Below, piece by piece: positions 8,670 through 16,926 of a stretch of 64,000 nucleotides of DNA. A program made the position numbers and the translations under genes. The stretch is from assembly GCF_000282895.1 (NCBI RefSeq), contig NZ_ALBQ01000014.1:207649-271648 (forward strand). Reading direction: 5' to 3'. Position 1 is the stretch's first letter; every line of letters starts with the position of its first letter. The notes beneath the pieces are model-generated. The model was not told the DNA's origin. It searched no databases and saw only the letters and a program-made list of their open reading frames with translations. Source of the stretch: Sphingomonas sp. ATCC 31555 (GTDB lineage Bacteria; Pseudomonadota; Alphaproteobacteria; Sphingomonadales; Sphingomonadaceae).

Positions 8670-9231
8670 TCCGCTCGGTCACTTCGTCCGCGCTTGCCAG
8701 GCTATCAATCCTGCCGCTGCGGCCGCCGGCTTTCCGCCGTTCGCGGCTGCCTTCCAGAACGAAACGCCGCTGAATAGCGGTCCCTATATTTTCGATCTCG
8801 CCGCCTTCGGTGCCACGTTCGGCACCAGCGCGCATCGGATTGCGATCCTTGCCGATGCGCAGGCAGCGCTCGACGCGCTTCGAAGCGAAGGAATGGGCTG
8901 GCACCTGTTACTAGTGGGAGGCAGTTTCATTCGGGAGGGTGAATCTCCCTCCGATCTTGATGCGCTGGTCGTCTATTCGCTTGCATCGACGGACGTGGCA
9001 GATGTCGAGCGAGCGATACACGCCATACGCTCTCATCTGCGGCGCTTTTCAAAAGTGGATTTCAAGTTCTGTCCGGTAGATGTTGAGCCGATTATATTGG
9101 TGAAGCGACTTTTATTCTTCTCCAACGTGTTTGGGTACGACAAGGATTTGCATACGCTGTCGCGTGGTAGCGTGATGGTGGTGCCCAATGATGTTGCGGA
9201 CGACATGGCGAAAGGAGGCCGCTCAAGATGA
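8662..9231 (+). CDS. Nucleotidyltransferase-fold protein (DUF6932-like), copy 1
   Basis: A 189-residue protein. The motif GGSFIREGESPSDLDALV matches the hG[GS]-x9-DhD signature of the polymerase-beta-like nucleotidyltransferase fold. A third acidic residue appears in VDFKF about 50 residues later, giving the expected three carboxylates. It resembles small proteins labelled DUF6932 in annotated genomes; this family name is from memory. It starts at GTG overlapping the ketoacyl synthase stop, with no later start before the conserved part. The substrate is unknown; modification of the peptide or carrier is possible but unproven. Some codons near the 3' end are AT-rich. Confidence 0.7.
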   Translation: MSDPLGHFVRACQAINPAAAAAGFPPFAAAFQNETPLNSGPYIFDLAAFGATFGTSAHRIAILADAQAALDALRSEGMGWHLLLVGGSFIREGESPSDLDALVVYSLASTDVADVERAIHAIRSHLRRFSKVDFKFCPVDVEPIILVKRLLFFSNVFGYDKDLHTLSRGSVMVVPNDVADDMAKGGRSR

Positions 9232-9728
9232 CCGATAGCATCACGGCGATGCGCGCGACGTCGCGCAGACAGGATACTTCCGGCCCTGCTATGTTGCTCG
9301 ATCCTATCGACGCTCCTCTCGTCACTCGCAGCAGCCCGCACCTGATGCGGCTCGACGCGTTCAAAGCGCGGTTTTGCGCCGCGCCGAAACGGCAGCAACT
9401 CTGGACGTCGATGATCAGCGAGTTGCACTTCATGCGGTCTCAAGGAGTCCCTCCCATGTGCCTATTGATCGGGGGTAGCTTTGTTGGTGACGGGGAAAGT
9501 CCGAATGATCTGGACGCGCTAGTCGTGTATCGACTCGCGCCGGACGCTCGGCCCGACGCGATTGATGTTTTGCTACGACGCCGGCGGGAAGGGCTCGACC
9601 TACGCTTTGTCGCGGGGGATGCAGGTCCCGTCCCGCTAATCAAAATGTCGTGCTTCTTTCACACACTTTATCAATCCCGCGATCGCGGCGGAGACCAGGC
9701 GAGTTACCTTATCGTCTTGCAGGACTGA
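9228..9728 (+). CDS. Nucleotidyltransferase-fold protein (DUF6932-like), copy 2
   Basis: A 166-residue homologue of the preceding gene. It carries GGSFVGDGESPNDLDALV and a third acidic position in LDLRF. The two copies share the central region but diverge at both ends, so they are an old tandem duplication or a heterodimer pair, not a recent copy. The start overlaps the previous stop (ATGA). No HEPN-type partner is nearby, so a MntA/HepT-like toxin-antitoxin role is unlikely. Confidence 0.7.
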   Translation: MTDSITAMRATSRRQDTSGPAMLLDPIDAPLVTRSSPHLMRLDAFKARFCAAPKRQQLWTSMISELHFMRSQGVPPMCLLIGGSFVGDGESPNDLDALVVYRLAPDARPDAIDVLLRRRREGLDLRFVAGDAGPVPLIKMSCFFHTLYQSRDRGGDQASYLIVLQD

Positions 9729-9732
9729 GTCG

Positions 9733-10578
9733 ATGCTCCGAAGATCCTGGCGGCGCTATGGAGCGTTCGCTACCCTCGGGCCACTTACGGTTCTTTTGAC
9801 CTCCTGCGTCGGCGCCTCGCTGATTCGCAGCCATGTCTATTTCCCGGATCCGCTGCCGGCGGAACTGGATTGGCAGGGGGTGCCGCCGCCGCTGCCAATG
9901 AGGGTACAGACTGAGGATGGCCTCACCATCGAGGGGTATCGCTGGCCCGCAACCACGGCTTCATTCGCGACGCTGATCTTTTTCCATGGCAACGCCGGGA
10001 ACCGCTACACGGCGGCTGCCATGGCTGCCCCGCTGCGACGTCCCGACGTGGAGATCATCGTCGCATCCTATCGCGGCTATGGGGGTAATCCTGGTCGCCC
10101 CAGCGAGGCTGGCCTCTATCGCGATGGTGCTGCCTTTCTGCGCGCGGCGCGCTTGGGTACGCCGAAACACCTGTACCTCTTCGGCTTTTCCCTAGGTGCG
10201 AGCGTGGCGTTGCGTCTTGCGGCGGACCAGCCCGTGGATGGTGTCGTGACACTTGGGGCCTTCTCTTCCCTGGCAAGTGTGGCGCCCTGGTGGGCGGGGC
10301 CCTTTCTTCCGGATCGGTTTGATAATGTTTCCGCTGCACGGCGGCTTCGCACGTCACTCCTGATCCTTCACGGTTCCCGCGACGAAACGATTCCCATCGC
10401 CGAAGCGTCCAAGATCGGAAGGGCGGCCAGCCCGCCGCCGCAGATCATCATTCTGCGCGACGCCCCACACCGGATACGACTAGACCCGATCGCACGGATG
10501 ATCTGGGATCAGTTGATCCATATAGCGCGACATCAGCCGGCTGCCGCGATCGCGATGGACGGCGTCCATCAAGACTAA
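9733..10578 (+). CDS. Alpha/beta-hydrolase (BEM46/S33-like), predicted lipoprotein
   Basis: A 281-residue hydrolase. The N-terminus ends in a lipobox LTSC (Cys25), so it is probably anchored in a membrane facing the periplasm. The fold is shown by FFHGNAGN (oxyanion loop), the nucleophile elbow GFSLGAS, an Asp in HGSRDE and a His in DAPHR, a complete Ser-Asp-His triad. It starts four bases after the second nucleotidyltransferase gene and is the last gene of the operon. It could act as a thioesterase/esterase or as part of self-protection; neither is shown. Similar proteins are also common outside such operons. Confidence 0.8.
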   Translation: MLRRSWRRYGAFATLGPLTVLLTSCVGASLIRSHVYFPDPLPAELDWQGVPPPLPMRVQTEDGLTIEGYRWPATTASFATLIFFHGNAGNRYTAAAMAAPLRRPDVEIIVASYRGYGGNPGRPSEAGLYRDGAAFLRAARLGTPKHLYLFGFSLGASVALRLAADQPVDGVVTLGAFSSLASVAPWWAGPFLPDRFDNVSAARRLRTSLLILHGSRDETIPIAEASKIGRAASPPPQIIILRDAPHRIRLDPIARMIWDQLIHIARHQPAAAIAMDGVHQD

Positions 10579-10605
10579 CGTGCTGCGGCATGGTTGCACC
10601 CGAAT

Positions 10606-11070
10606 TTACTTTTGAGAGACATGGTGACTTTGTCGATGTCCGCCTTCCGCCGGCAAGCGCTCGAAGACTTCATACTGCAGCAGCATGGTCATCACGCCCA
10701 TGCCACGATCCGTCAGCTGAATCAGGGACCGCCGTGCATCGGTCGCGTCGTCAACTTTGCCCACCAGTCCCGCCTCGACCAAGCAATCCAGACGCCGGAG
10801 CGCGGTCGAGACGGAAGCGCATGCCGCCAGGCAGAGGTTCTTAACCGGTGTGGGCCGACCCTCCGCTTCCGCGATGAACAACTCCAGCAGCATGTCCCAT
10901 GCAGGCTCGCCGAACATGTCCTTAACGAGGACGTCCCGCTGCCGCCGCATCGCATATTGCCGCCGTGCGTGATGGACCAAGCGAAGCGATATGCCGCGTG
11001 GGCCAACTTCGCGATCGAGCACTTTATAGACAGCGCTCTCCAACTGATCGAGCGCAGACCGCACCGTCAA
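10606..11070 (-). CDS. MarR-like winged-helix regulator, related to the one at 1840-2466
   Basis: A 154-residue regulator with a winged helix including DMLLELFIAEAEGR, a recognition segment ASVSTALRRLDCLVEAGLV and the wing DARRSLIQLT. The layout and several residues match the regulator on the other side of the operon. The reading frame extends upstream to 11262, but that would overlap the membrane protein gene deeply. A TTG at 11070 overlaps the upstream TGA as TTGA, with GGGGAG before it, and is the best start; a GTG at 11064 is possible. It converges on the peptide operon. Confidence 0.75.
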   Translation of the reverse strand: MTVRSALDQLESAVYKVLDREVGPRGISLRLVHHARRQYAMRRQRDVLVKDMFGEPAWDMLLELFIAEAEGRPTPVKNLCLAACASVSTALRRLDCLVEAGLVGKVDDATDARRSLIQLTDRGMGVMTMLLQYEVFERLPAEGGHRQSHHVSQK

Positions 11071-11510
11071 ATAGTTGTGAGTCTCCCCGAGTTCAGCCTT
11101 CGCTGGCGTGATAGGGCACCGAAGATAATGAGCACCATGATTGGATAAGCCCAGAACCCCTGGAACAAGATGTAGATCTGCAGAGTCTGACTCAATCCCA
11201 TCACAACGACGCAGTGGCTGCAAACTGCTATGAGATGAAAGGCTGTTGCCCATAATGGCCAAAACCTCCTTGATTTAAGCGCGAGACATAGAAAAGCAAT
11301 AAGTGCTAGTATATCGACGGCGATTAGCCCCGACCTGTAGCTGTTCCATTCAAACAGCATTGGTATCTCGATAAAAATGGTGGCCAGAGACGCCGTCAGG
11401 ACGATCATCGTCCCAAGCCGTTCGCTCCGGCCACCAAAAGCCATTCCCAACACCGTCGTGGCGATCAGGAACGCTGCATAGATTACGCGCAATGCTAGGA
11501 AAAAGGTCAT
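11067..11510 (-). CDS. Predicted four-helix integral membrane protein
   Basis: A 147-residue protein made mostly of four hydrophobic segments (about residues 5-25, 33-52, 62-80 and 86-135) joined by short basic loops. No enzymatic motif is visible and I do not recognise the family. Its stop overlaps the TTG start of the winged-helix regulator, so the two are translationally linked. This suggests a sensor or immunity partner, which is inference only. Confidence 0.65.
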   Translation of the reverse strand: MTFFLALRVIYAAFLIATTVLGMAFGGRSERLGTMIVLTASLATIFIEIPMLFEWNSYRSGLIAVDILALIAFLCLALKSRRFWPLWATAFHLIAVCSHCVVVMGLSQTLQIYILFQGFWAYPIMVLIIFGALSRQRRLNSGRLTTI

Positions 11511-11540
11511 GCCGTTGGCGAGCTGTCGTCGGTTGGCAGA

Positions 11541-11891
11541 TCAGCTAACGCGCCGCAGGGGCGTGACATGCGCGCCCAGGATCTTCTTGGCGTCCTTGTC
11601 GCTCAGGCCCCCGAAATCCTCTTCGGCAGAAACTGCGATTCCTTTAATATCGTTGAGTACGTCATGTGCCTCGAGAAGCGCGCGCCGACTTGCGGTCTGT
11701 TGGCTTATGGTCTTCGCCAGCGCTTCCACCGCTCCATGGCCGATGCAGGCGCCGGCTCTTAGCTGAAGCCGCGCGTCCAATGCGGTCGCTAGGAGGCGCG
11801 CCGTGCTGGCGATGGCGAGATCGTTCGCCCGTTCGGATTCCCACATCTGTTCCGCAACGTTCATGGCAATGGCTCGGCGTTCACGACGCAT
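11541..11891 (-). CDS. Hypothetical helical protein
   Basis: A 116-residue, mostly helical soluble protein of unknown family. GGGGGA six bases before the ATG at 11891 selects this start over an upstream ATG at 11909. It sits 40 bases after the HTH membrane protein gene and 30 bases before the membrane protein gene, all on the minus strand, so it is probably co-transcribed with them. No motif was identified. Confidence 0.5.
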   Translation of the reverse strand: MRRERRAIAMNVAEQMWESERANDLAIASTARLLATALDARLQLRAGACIGHGAVEALAKTISQQTASRRALLEAHDVLNDIKGIAVSAEEDFGGLSDKDAKKILGAHVTPLRRVS

Positions 11892-11931
11892 CTTTATTCC
11901 CCCGTTCATCAGGTTGCCGTCTGGATGAGGG

Positions 11932-12417
11932 TCACATTAACCGGTGAAGACTTACCAGGATCGTGGCGATTCCGCTCACCAGCCCCCCTAATAGAAGTGC
12001 GACCAACGCGGCGATTATCAGAACCCAGCCGATGCGCTGCCCCGTGGTCAGCGTGTTGATTGGCCGTTTCCTTGTCGCCACCGGTAGCGCCCAGCCCGTC
12101 CCGGCGTCCGCTTCGTCCCCCTCATCTTCGTCGGATCCTGCTGCCTCTCGCGGCGGAACAGCAAGCGCAGCCGGCTCGTACGAAGGCTCGTATGAAGAGG
12201 AAATGTCGGCGTATCCGACCATCGCTGCAGCCTCATGGCGCGTTTTCGCACCAAGGAGACGCATTGCGATCCCGATTTCGGCATTGACGGTATGATGTGA
12301 TCCGTGGACCGCCAACGCGATCTGCTTCGAAGTCATGCCCTGCGCGACGAGGCGCAGATAGGCACGTTGGGTTTCGTTGAGCGAGCCAACCTTTGCCGCG
12401 TTTTCGAACGAATTCAT
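11932..12417 (-). CDS. LuxR/GerE-type HTH protein with C-terminal membrane anchor
   Basis: A 161-residue protein. Residues about 10-65 form a GerE-type helix-turn-helix (LNETQRAYLRLVAQGMTSKQIA, then HHTVNAEIGIAMRLLG). A disordered acidic/proline-rich linker follows, then a hydrophobic helix (about 132-155, WVLIIAALVALLLGGLVSGI). There is no N-terminal receiver or autoinducer domain. The ATG at 12417 (MNSFENAAK) is preferred over one at 12474 because the extra residues are not HTH-like. It may be a membrane-tethered regulator that heads the minus-strand group. Confidence 0.75.
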   Translation of the reverse strand: MNSFENAAKVGSLNETQRAYLRLVAQGMTSKQIALAVHGSHHTVNAEIGIAMRLLGAKTRHEAAAMVGYADISSSYEPSYEPAALAVPPREAAGSDEDEGDEADAGTGWALPVATRKRPINTLTTGQRIGWVLIIAALVALLLGGLVSGIATILVSLHRLM

Positions 12418-13022
12418 CACAGTAGAGCCATTTACTTCTAACCGGGGACAGTGACAACTCGCTATCGATAGCACTGGTTGAGTGTAGCGGCACCCTTCCG
12501 TCCGATGAAGCAGGAAGCCACATATCTACAGGGTTGAGCATTGCAATTTTGTTAAAGATTACTGAAGGTTTAGTTTAGTTAAAATTGCCGGCGAATAAAA
12601 GTATCCTTTATGTATATATTGAAAATGGATTAATACCGTGCCATTTACGTTGTGATGATTTCGGATTCGAGAAAGACCGGACTGTTTAGTGTAACAATTG
12701 TCTTGTGCCTTCCATAACCTTAGCCATGTCTTGGAATGGATATCCGTGGTAGTAGGCATCGCGAAAAATTGCAAAGATCGATGATTGGGGCGGCGCCAAA
12801 TTCTGTTGGAAGGCACAACAGATCATCCCCTCGACAGCATGAGTCTGCAAGCGTGGCTTGCGCCGCGAAGAGGGCCCTGCGAGCGCCAGCCGGGCTGCGT
12901 CGCAAGCGATGGAGCCGGGCTTCTACCGGAGGGTGCCACCGAGTCGGCTGCGAGACGCCACATAGCATTGCGAGTCAACGCGCCCAAAAACACGCGTGAT
13001 CGAAGCAATGGCAAGGAAGCGG
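12418..13022. other. AT-rich gene-free stretch next to tRNA-Gln
   Basis: About 600 bases with no convincing gene. Positions about 12540-12720 are strikingly AT-rich for this genome. It carries the upstream region of the HTH protein gene and ends at the CCA end of the tRNA-Gln gene. Open frames here (for example 12559-12816 minus) have no homology signal or ribosome site. It may be a junction of inserted DNA. Confidence 0.5.
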
Positions 13023-13096
13023 TGGATGCCCCGTGAGGATTCGAACCTCAATTGACGGAGTCAGAGTCCGTAGTCTTACCTTTAGACGACGGGGCA
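13023..13096 (-). tRNA. tRNA-Gln (anticodon CTG)
   Basis: A full cloverleaf reads on the minus strand. The acceptor stem is TGCCCCG/CGGGGCA. The anticodon arm ACGGA-CTCTGAC-TCCGT gives anticodon CTG. The T arm is TGAGG-TTCGAAT-CCTCA. The discriminator T is followed by an encoded CCA (13023-13025). It reads CAG glutamine codons. Its 3' end faces the accessory region on the left, the usual orientation for a tRNA used as an integration site. Confidence 0.95.
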
Positions 13097-13254
13097 TCAA
13101 TCAGGCCGCGGCAGATAGGGCGGGGAAGCGCGGCTGTCAACGCTGCATTCGCCTGCTCGCCTTGCGCTGCAGCGTTCGCTCGTCTAGCCTCGCATCCAAG
13201 CACCGGCCGAGCCGTTTTGGCTCGGTGACGGAAGAGCATAAGCGAGTTGATGTG

Positions 13255-14325
13255 ATGGGGGATGGCTCCGCCAGAATGCCCCGCGGAGGGCGCGTTGCCG
13301 ATGCCCGCCCTGTTGGGCCACCGGCAGCAAATGGGCCGGCGAAGGGCCCGGCGAATCGATGGAACGACGCGCGCCACTATGCCGCGCTGGACCTGGGCAC
13401 GAATAATTGCCGGCTGTTGATCGCGCGTCCGCAGGGAGGCGGCTTTGCGGTGATCGACGCCTTTTCGCGAATCGTGCGGCTGGGCGAGGGGCTGGCCACC
13501 ACCGGCCGGCTTTCCGATGCCGCGATCGAGCGCACGCTGGCGGCGCTGCGCGTCTGCGCGGACAAGCTGAAGCGCCGCAACGTCACGCTGGCGCGATCGG
13601 TGGCGACGCAGGCGTGCCGACAGGCGAGCAATGGCGGCGCGTTCATCGAACGCGTGTACCGCGAAACCGGCATCGCCCTGGACATCATCACGGCGGAGGA
13701 AGAAGCGCGGCTGGCGGTGCTGGGCTGCCACGCGCTGCTCGAACCCGGCGACGGGCCGGCGCTGGTGTTCGACATTGGTGGCGGCTCGACCGAGCTGGTG
13801 CTGGTCGATTCGCACGCGCCGATCCCGCATATCCTCGACTGGCACAGCGCGCCCTGGGGTGTGGTATCGCTCAGCGAAGCGACCGGGCAGAGCAAGGCCG
13901 TCGACGCCGATGCCCGGGCCGCCGCCTATGCGGACATGCGCGCGCGGGTGCGGGACAGCTTCGCCCCCTTCGTCGCGCGGCTGCGCACCCCCAAGGGCAC
14001 GCGCCGGCTGCTGGGCACCAGCGGCACGGTAACGACGCTGGCGAGCGTGCATCTGGGGCTCGCTTCCTACGATCGCTCCGCGGTAGATGGGCTGATCGTG
14101 CCGAGTGCAGCGATGCGCGCGGTGAGTGCCCGCATTGCCGCGATGAGCGTGAAAGAGCGCGCGCAGGTGCCGTGCATCGGCAACGAACGCGCCGATCTGG
14201 TCGTTGCGGGCTGCGCCATCCTGGAGACGATCCTCGACATCTGGCCTGCCGAGCGGCTAGGCATTGCCGATCGCGGCATCCGCGAAGGAATCCTGCGGCG
14301 GCTGATCGGCGGCGCGCCCCTGTAA
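13255..14325 (+). CDS. Ppx/GppA phosphatase family protein
   Basis: A 356-residue exopolyphosphatase/guanosine pentaphosphate phosphatase homologue of the ASKHA fold. The phosphate-binding motifs are LDLGTNNCRLL, VFDIGGGSTEL and LLGTSGTVTTLA. It is shorter than E. coli Ppx or GppA (about 500) and lacks their C-terminal HD-like domain, as in many alphaproteobacterial members. The open frame extends upstream into the tRNA gene, so an internal ATG (13255; 13276 is also possible) was chosen. It is followed 30 bases later by rlmE, the common gene order in sphingomonads. Confidence 0.88.
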   Translation: MGDGSARMPRGGRVADARPVGPPAANGPAKGPANRWNDARHYAALDLGTNNCRLLIARPQGGGFAVIDAFSRIVRLGEGLATTGRLSDAAIERTLAALRVCADKLKRRNVTLARSVATQACRQASNGGAFIERVYRETGIALDIITAEEEARLAVLGCHALLEPGDGPALVFDIGGGSTELVLVDSHAPIPHILDWHSAPWGVVSLSEATGQSKAVDADARAAAYADMRARVRDSFAPFVARLRTPKGTRRLLGTSGTVTTLASVHLGLASYDRSAVDGLIVPSAAMRAVSARIAAMSVKERAQVPCIGNERADLVVAGCAILETILDIWPAERLGIADRGIREGILRRLIGGAPL

Positions 14326-14355
14326 ACTGGCATTCAAGCGTGTGAGGAAGATTCG

Positions 14356-15054
14356 ATGAGCAGGGGCGGAGGCCGCGGCCATGTCCGCGTGCGCACGGCA
14401 CGGGGCCGCACGGCGCAATCGACACGCTGGCTGGAGCGCCAGCTGAACGACCCTTATGTCCGGCGCGCCAAGGCGGAGGGCTATCGCAGCCGCGCCGCCT
14501 ACAAGCTCACCGAGCTGGACGAGAAGTTCGGCTTTCTGAAGGGCGCCAGGCGCGTAGTCGATCTGGGCGTGGCGCCCGGCGGCTGGACGCAGGTGGTGCG
14601 CCGCGTTCTGCCCAAGGCGGCGGTTGTGGGAATCGACCTGCTGCCGGTCGATCCCATCGAAGGCGCGACGCTGCTGCAGATGGATTTCATGGACGATGCC
14701 GCGCCGGACAGGCTGATCGAGGCGCTGGGCGGCACGCCCGACCTGATCCTGTCCGACATGGCCGCCAACACGGTGGGCCATCCGCAGACCGATGCGCTGC
14801 GCACAATGGCGCTGGTGGAAACGGCGTTTGATTTCGCGATCAAGACGCTGGCGCCGGGTGGCGTTTTCGTCGCCAAGGTGTTCGCCGGCGGTGCCGATTC
14901 GGCGCTGATCGCCGAGATGAAGCGCAATTTCGCGACGGTGAAGCACGCCAAGCCGCCGGCGAGCCGCAAGGGCTCGGTCGAATGGTATGTCGTCGCGCAG
15001 GGTTTCAAGGGGCGCAGCGACGATGCCGCGCCGCCGAAGGAGCAGCAGGGCTGA
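14356..15054 (+). CDS. rlmE: 23S rRNA (uridine-2'-O-)-methyltransferase RlmE/FtsJ
   Basis: A 232-residue SAM-dependent methyltransferase that modifies U2552 of 23S rRNA in the large subunit. The K-D-K-E catalytic tetrad is visible: Lys in [12 protein letters not shown], Asp in SDMAAN, Lys in FVAKVFAGG and Glu in SVEWYVVA. The SAM site is [12 protein letters not shown]. The length matches the family, with a basic N-terminal extension. It is probably co-transcribed with the Ppx/GppA gene. Confidence 0.93.
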   Translation: MSRGGGRGHVRVRTARGRTAQSTRWLERQLNDPYVRRAKAEGYRSRAAYKLTELDEKFGFLKGARRVVDLGVAPGGWTQVVRRVLPKAAVVGIDLLPVDPIEGATLLQMDFMDDAAPDRLIEALGGTPDLILSDMAANTVGHPQTDALRTMALVETAFDFAIKTLAPGGVFVAKVFAGGADSALIAEMKRNFATVKHAKPPASRKGSVEWYVVAQGFKGRSDDAAPPKEQQG

Positions 15055-15131
15055 ACCGGCGAGCGGGCTTTACGGGCGGCGCCTGCGCTGGGCAGAGGCG
15101 ATCGCCTTGAGCAGCTGTCGTAGACCCGCGA

Positions 15132-15162
15132 CAAACAAAAGGGCCGGCGTTTCCGCCAGCCC
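15132..15162 (-). terminator. Probable rho-independent terminator of rpoZ
   Basis: On the minus strand GGGCTGGCGGAAACGCCGGCCC folds into a stem of about nine pairs (one mismatch) around a short loop and is followed by a T-rich run (TTTTGTTTG). It lies 28 bases after the rpoZ stop and between convergent rlmE and rpoZ. Confidence 0.7.
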
Positions 15163-15189
15163 GTTCGTATGCCGTTCGACGAAGAAGGA

Positions 15190-15534
15190 TCAGCCTTCGT
15201 AGTCGCCGCCCAGATTCTGGTTGCGCGGCGGCGCTGCGGCGGTGAGGCGAAGGGCCTCTGCCTGGGCTGCGATCGAGCCGACTTCGTCCGGCGCTTCCTC
15301 ATCGTCGATGCGGACGCGCTGCAGGCTGGCGACGACCGACTCTTCCAGATGATCGGGACGGATCGTCTCTTCGGCGATTTCGCGCAGGGCGACGACGGGG
15401 TTTTTATCCCGATCGCGATCCAGCGTAAGATCGGCACCGCCGGAGATCTGCCGTGCGCGCTGCGCAGCGAACAGCACCAGGTCGAACCGGTTGGGAATCT
15501 TGTCGACGCAATCTTCGACAGTGACGCGCGCCAT
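15190..15534 (-). CDS. rpoZ: RNA polymerase omega subunit
   Basis: A 114-residue protein beginning [20 protein letters not shown], the highly conserved N-terminus of omega, followed by the RARQISGG helix and [14 protein letters not shown]. It binds the beta-prime C-terminal region and helps assemble RNA polymerase. The extended acidic C-terminus is normal for alphaproteobacteria. It has its own probable terminator. Confidence 0.95.
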   Translation of the reverse strand: MARVTVEDCVDKIPNRFDLVLFAAQRARQISGGADLTLDRDRDKNPVVALREIAEETIRPDHLEESVVASLQRVRIDDEEAPDEVGSIAAQAEALRLTAAAPPRNQNLGGDYEG

Positions 15535-15681
15535 CCTGGTCTTCCTTGATTTCAGGGTGCGGGAAAGACCGGCCAGTTAGGTGCGGCGGCCGCAAATGTC
15601 AAGAAAAGCCGCAGCGCGGCCACGAACCCGCCGACGCTTTCGATCGTTACGCAGGTTCACGATCCGGAGCATCCATCGCCC

Positions 15682-16917
15682 ATGGCGCCTTATGCCGATC
15701 CCGTCCCGCTTGCTGCCCCACTGCCGACAGGGCATGTCGGCGCCATGCCGACAGCGCTCGCCCAGCCCAGCTTCCTCGTCGAGGGCAACCGGCTGACGCT
15801 GTTGCCCGATGGGCCGGAGCGGATGGCGGCGCTGCTCGCGCTCATCGCGGGGGCGGAGCGGACGCTGCGCGTGCTCTATTACATTTATGTCGACGACGAA
15901 GCGGGAGCGGCGGTGCGCCAGGCGCTGATCGAGGCGGCAGCACGTGGCGTGCGCGTGGCGCTGATCGTCGACGGGCTGGGCAGCGAACATGCGCAATCGC
16001 AGGATTTCTTCACGCCGCTGCGCGAGGCCGGCGTGGAGGTGTGCCGCTTCGTGCCGCGCTGGGGCCGGCGCTATCTGCTGCGCAACCACCAGAAGCTGGC
16101 GCTTGCGGACGAATCACGCGTGATCGTGGGCGGGTTCAACATCGAGACGAGCTATTTCGGCACGATCGCCGAGCAGGCGTGGCGCGACCTGGGCCTGCTG
16201 GTGGAAGGACCGGCGGCAGAGCGGCTGACAGGCTATTTCGATGCGCTCGCCGCCTGGGCGAAGCGGCCGCGTGCGTCGCTGCGCGCGCTGGGGCGAACGT
16301 TGAAAGCCTGGAGCGAACCCGACGGCAGTGCACGCTGGCTGCTCGGCGGGCCGATGCGCCGGCTGTCGCCCTGGGCCAGGGTGGTCAAGCACGATATGGA
16401 GCGGGCGCGAACGCTGGACATCATCGCCGCCTATTTCGCACCCAACCCGGCGATGCTGCGGCGGCTGGACAAGGCGGGCCGTCGCGGCCGCGTGCGGCTG
16501 GTCCTGCCTTCGAAGCTGGATCATACCGCCGCGATCTGGGCTGCGCGCTTCACCTATGCCGGGCTGCTGCGCAAGGGCGTGGAGATCTACGAGTATCAGC
16601 CGACCAAGCTGCACACCAAGCTGTATGTGATCGACAATGTCGTCCATATCGGCTCCGCCAATTTCGATATCCGCAGCATGTTTCTCAACCTCGAACTGAT
16701 GCTGCGGATCGACGATGCCGCCTTTGCCGCGCATGTACGCCATTACGTCGATGGCGAGGTGGCGCAGTCCGAACGGATCACGCCCGCGCTCTACAAGGCG
16801 CGCAGCGGCTGGTGGACCCGGGCCAAGCAGTTCGCCGCGTATTTCGTGATGGCGGTGCTCGACTATAACGTCACGCGCCGGCTGAACTTTGGCGACAACG
16901 GGCCGATCGAGCCCTGA
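15682..16917 (+). CDS. Phospholipase D/cardiolipin synthase-type phosphatidyltransferase
   Basis: A 411-residue PLD-superfamily enzyme with two HKD motifs: His136-Lys138-Asp143 in NHQKLALAD and a second in HTKLYVID followed by GSANFDIRS. It probably joins phosphatidyl groups to form cardiolipin at the inner membrane. It lacks the two N-terminal transmembrane helices of ClsA, so it is closer to the ClsB/ClsC type. The next gene is convergent (10 bases apart). Confidence 0.88.
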   Translation: MAPYADPVPLAAPLPTGHVGAMPTALAQPSFLVEGNRLTLLPDGPERMAALLALIAGAERTLRVLYYIYVDDEAGAAVRQALIEAAARGVRVALIVDGLGSEHAQSQDFFTPLREAGVEVCRFVPRWGRRYLLRNHQKLALADESRVIVGGFNIETSYFGTIAEQAWRDLGLLVEGPAAERLTGYFDALAAWAKRPRASLRALGRTLKAWSEPDGSARWLLGGPMRRLSPWARVVKHDMERARTLDIIAAYFAPNPAMLRRLDKAGRRGRVRLVLPSKLDHTAAIWAARFTYAGLLRKGVEIYEYQPTKLHTKLYVIDNVVHIGSANFDIRSMFLNLELMLRIDDAAFAAHVRHYVDGEVAQSERITPALYKARSGWWTRAKQFAAYFVMAVLDYNVTRRLNFGDNGPIEP

Positions 16918-16926
16918 CGCCGATGG

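Noticed and set aside
8662..9728. Nucleotidyltransferase genes considered as a MntA/HepT-type toxin-antitoxin pair
   Set aside because: Both carry the same fold signature and there is no HEPN partner; they are embedded in a biosynthetic operon.
12559..12816. 85-codon minus-strand frame in the AT-rich stretch
   Set aside because: It has no ribosome site, no recognisable domain and a composition that reflects the AT-rich DNA.
13033..13254. Upstream extension of the Ppx/GppA frame
   Set aside because: It runs across the tRNA-Gln gene and has no family similarity.
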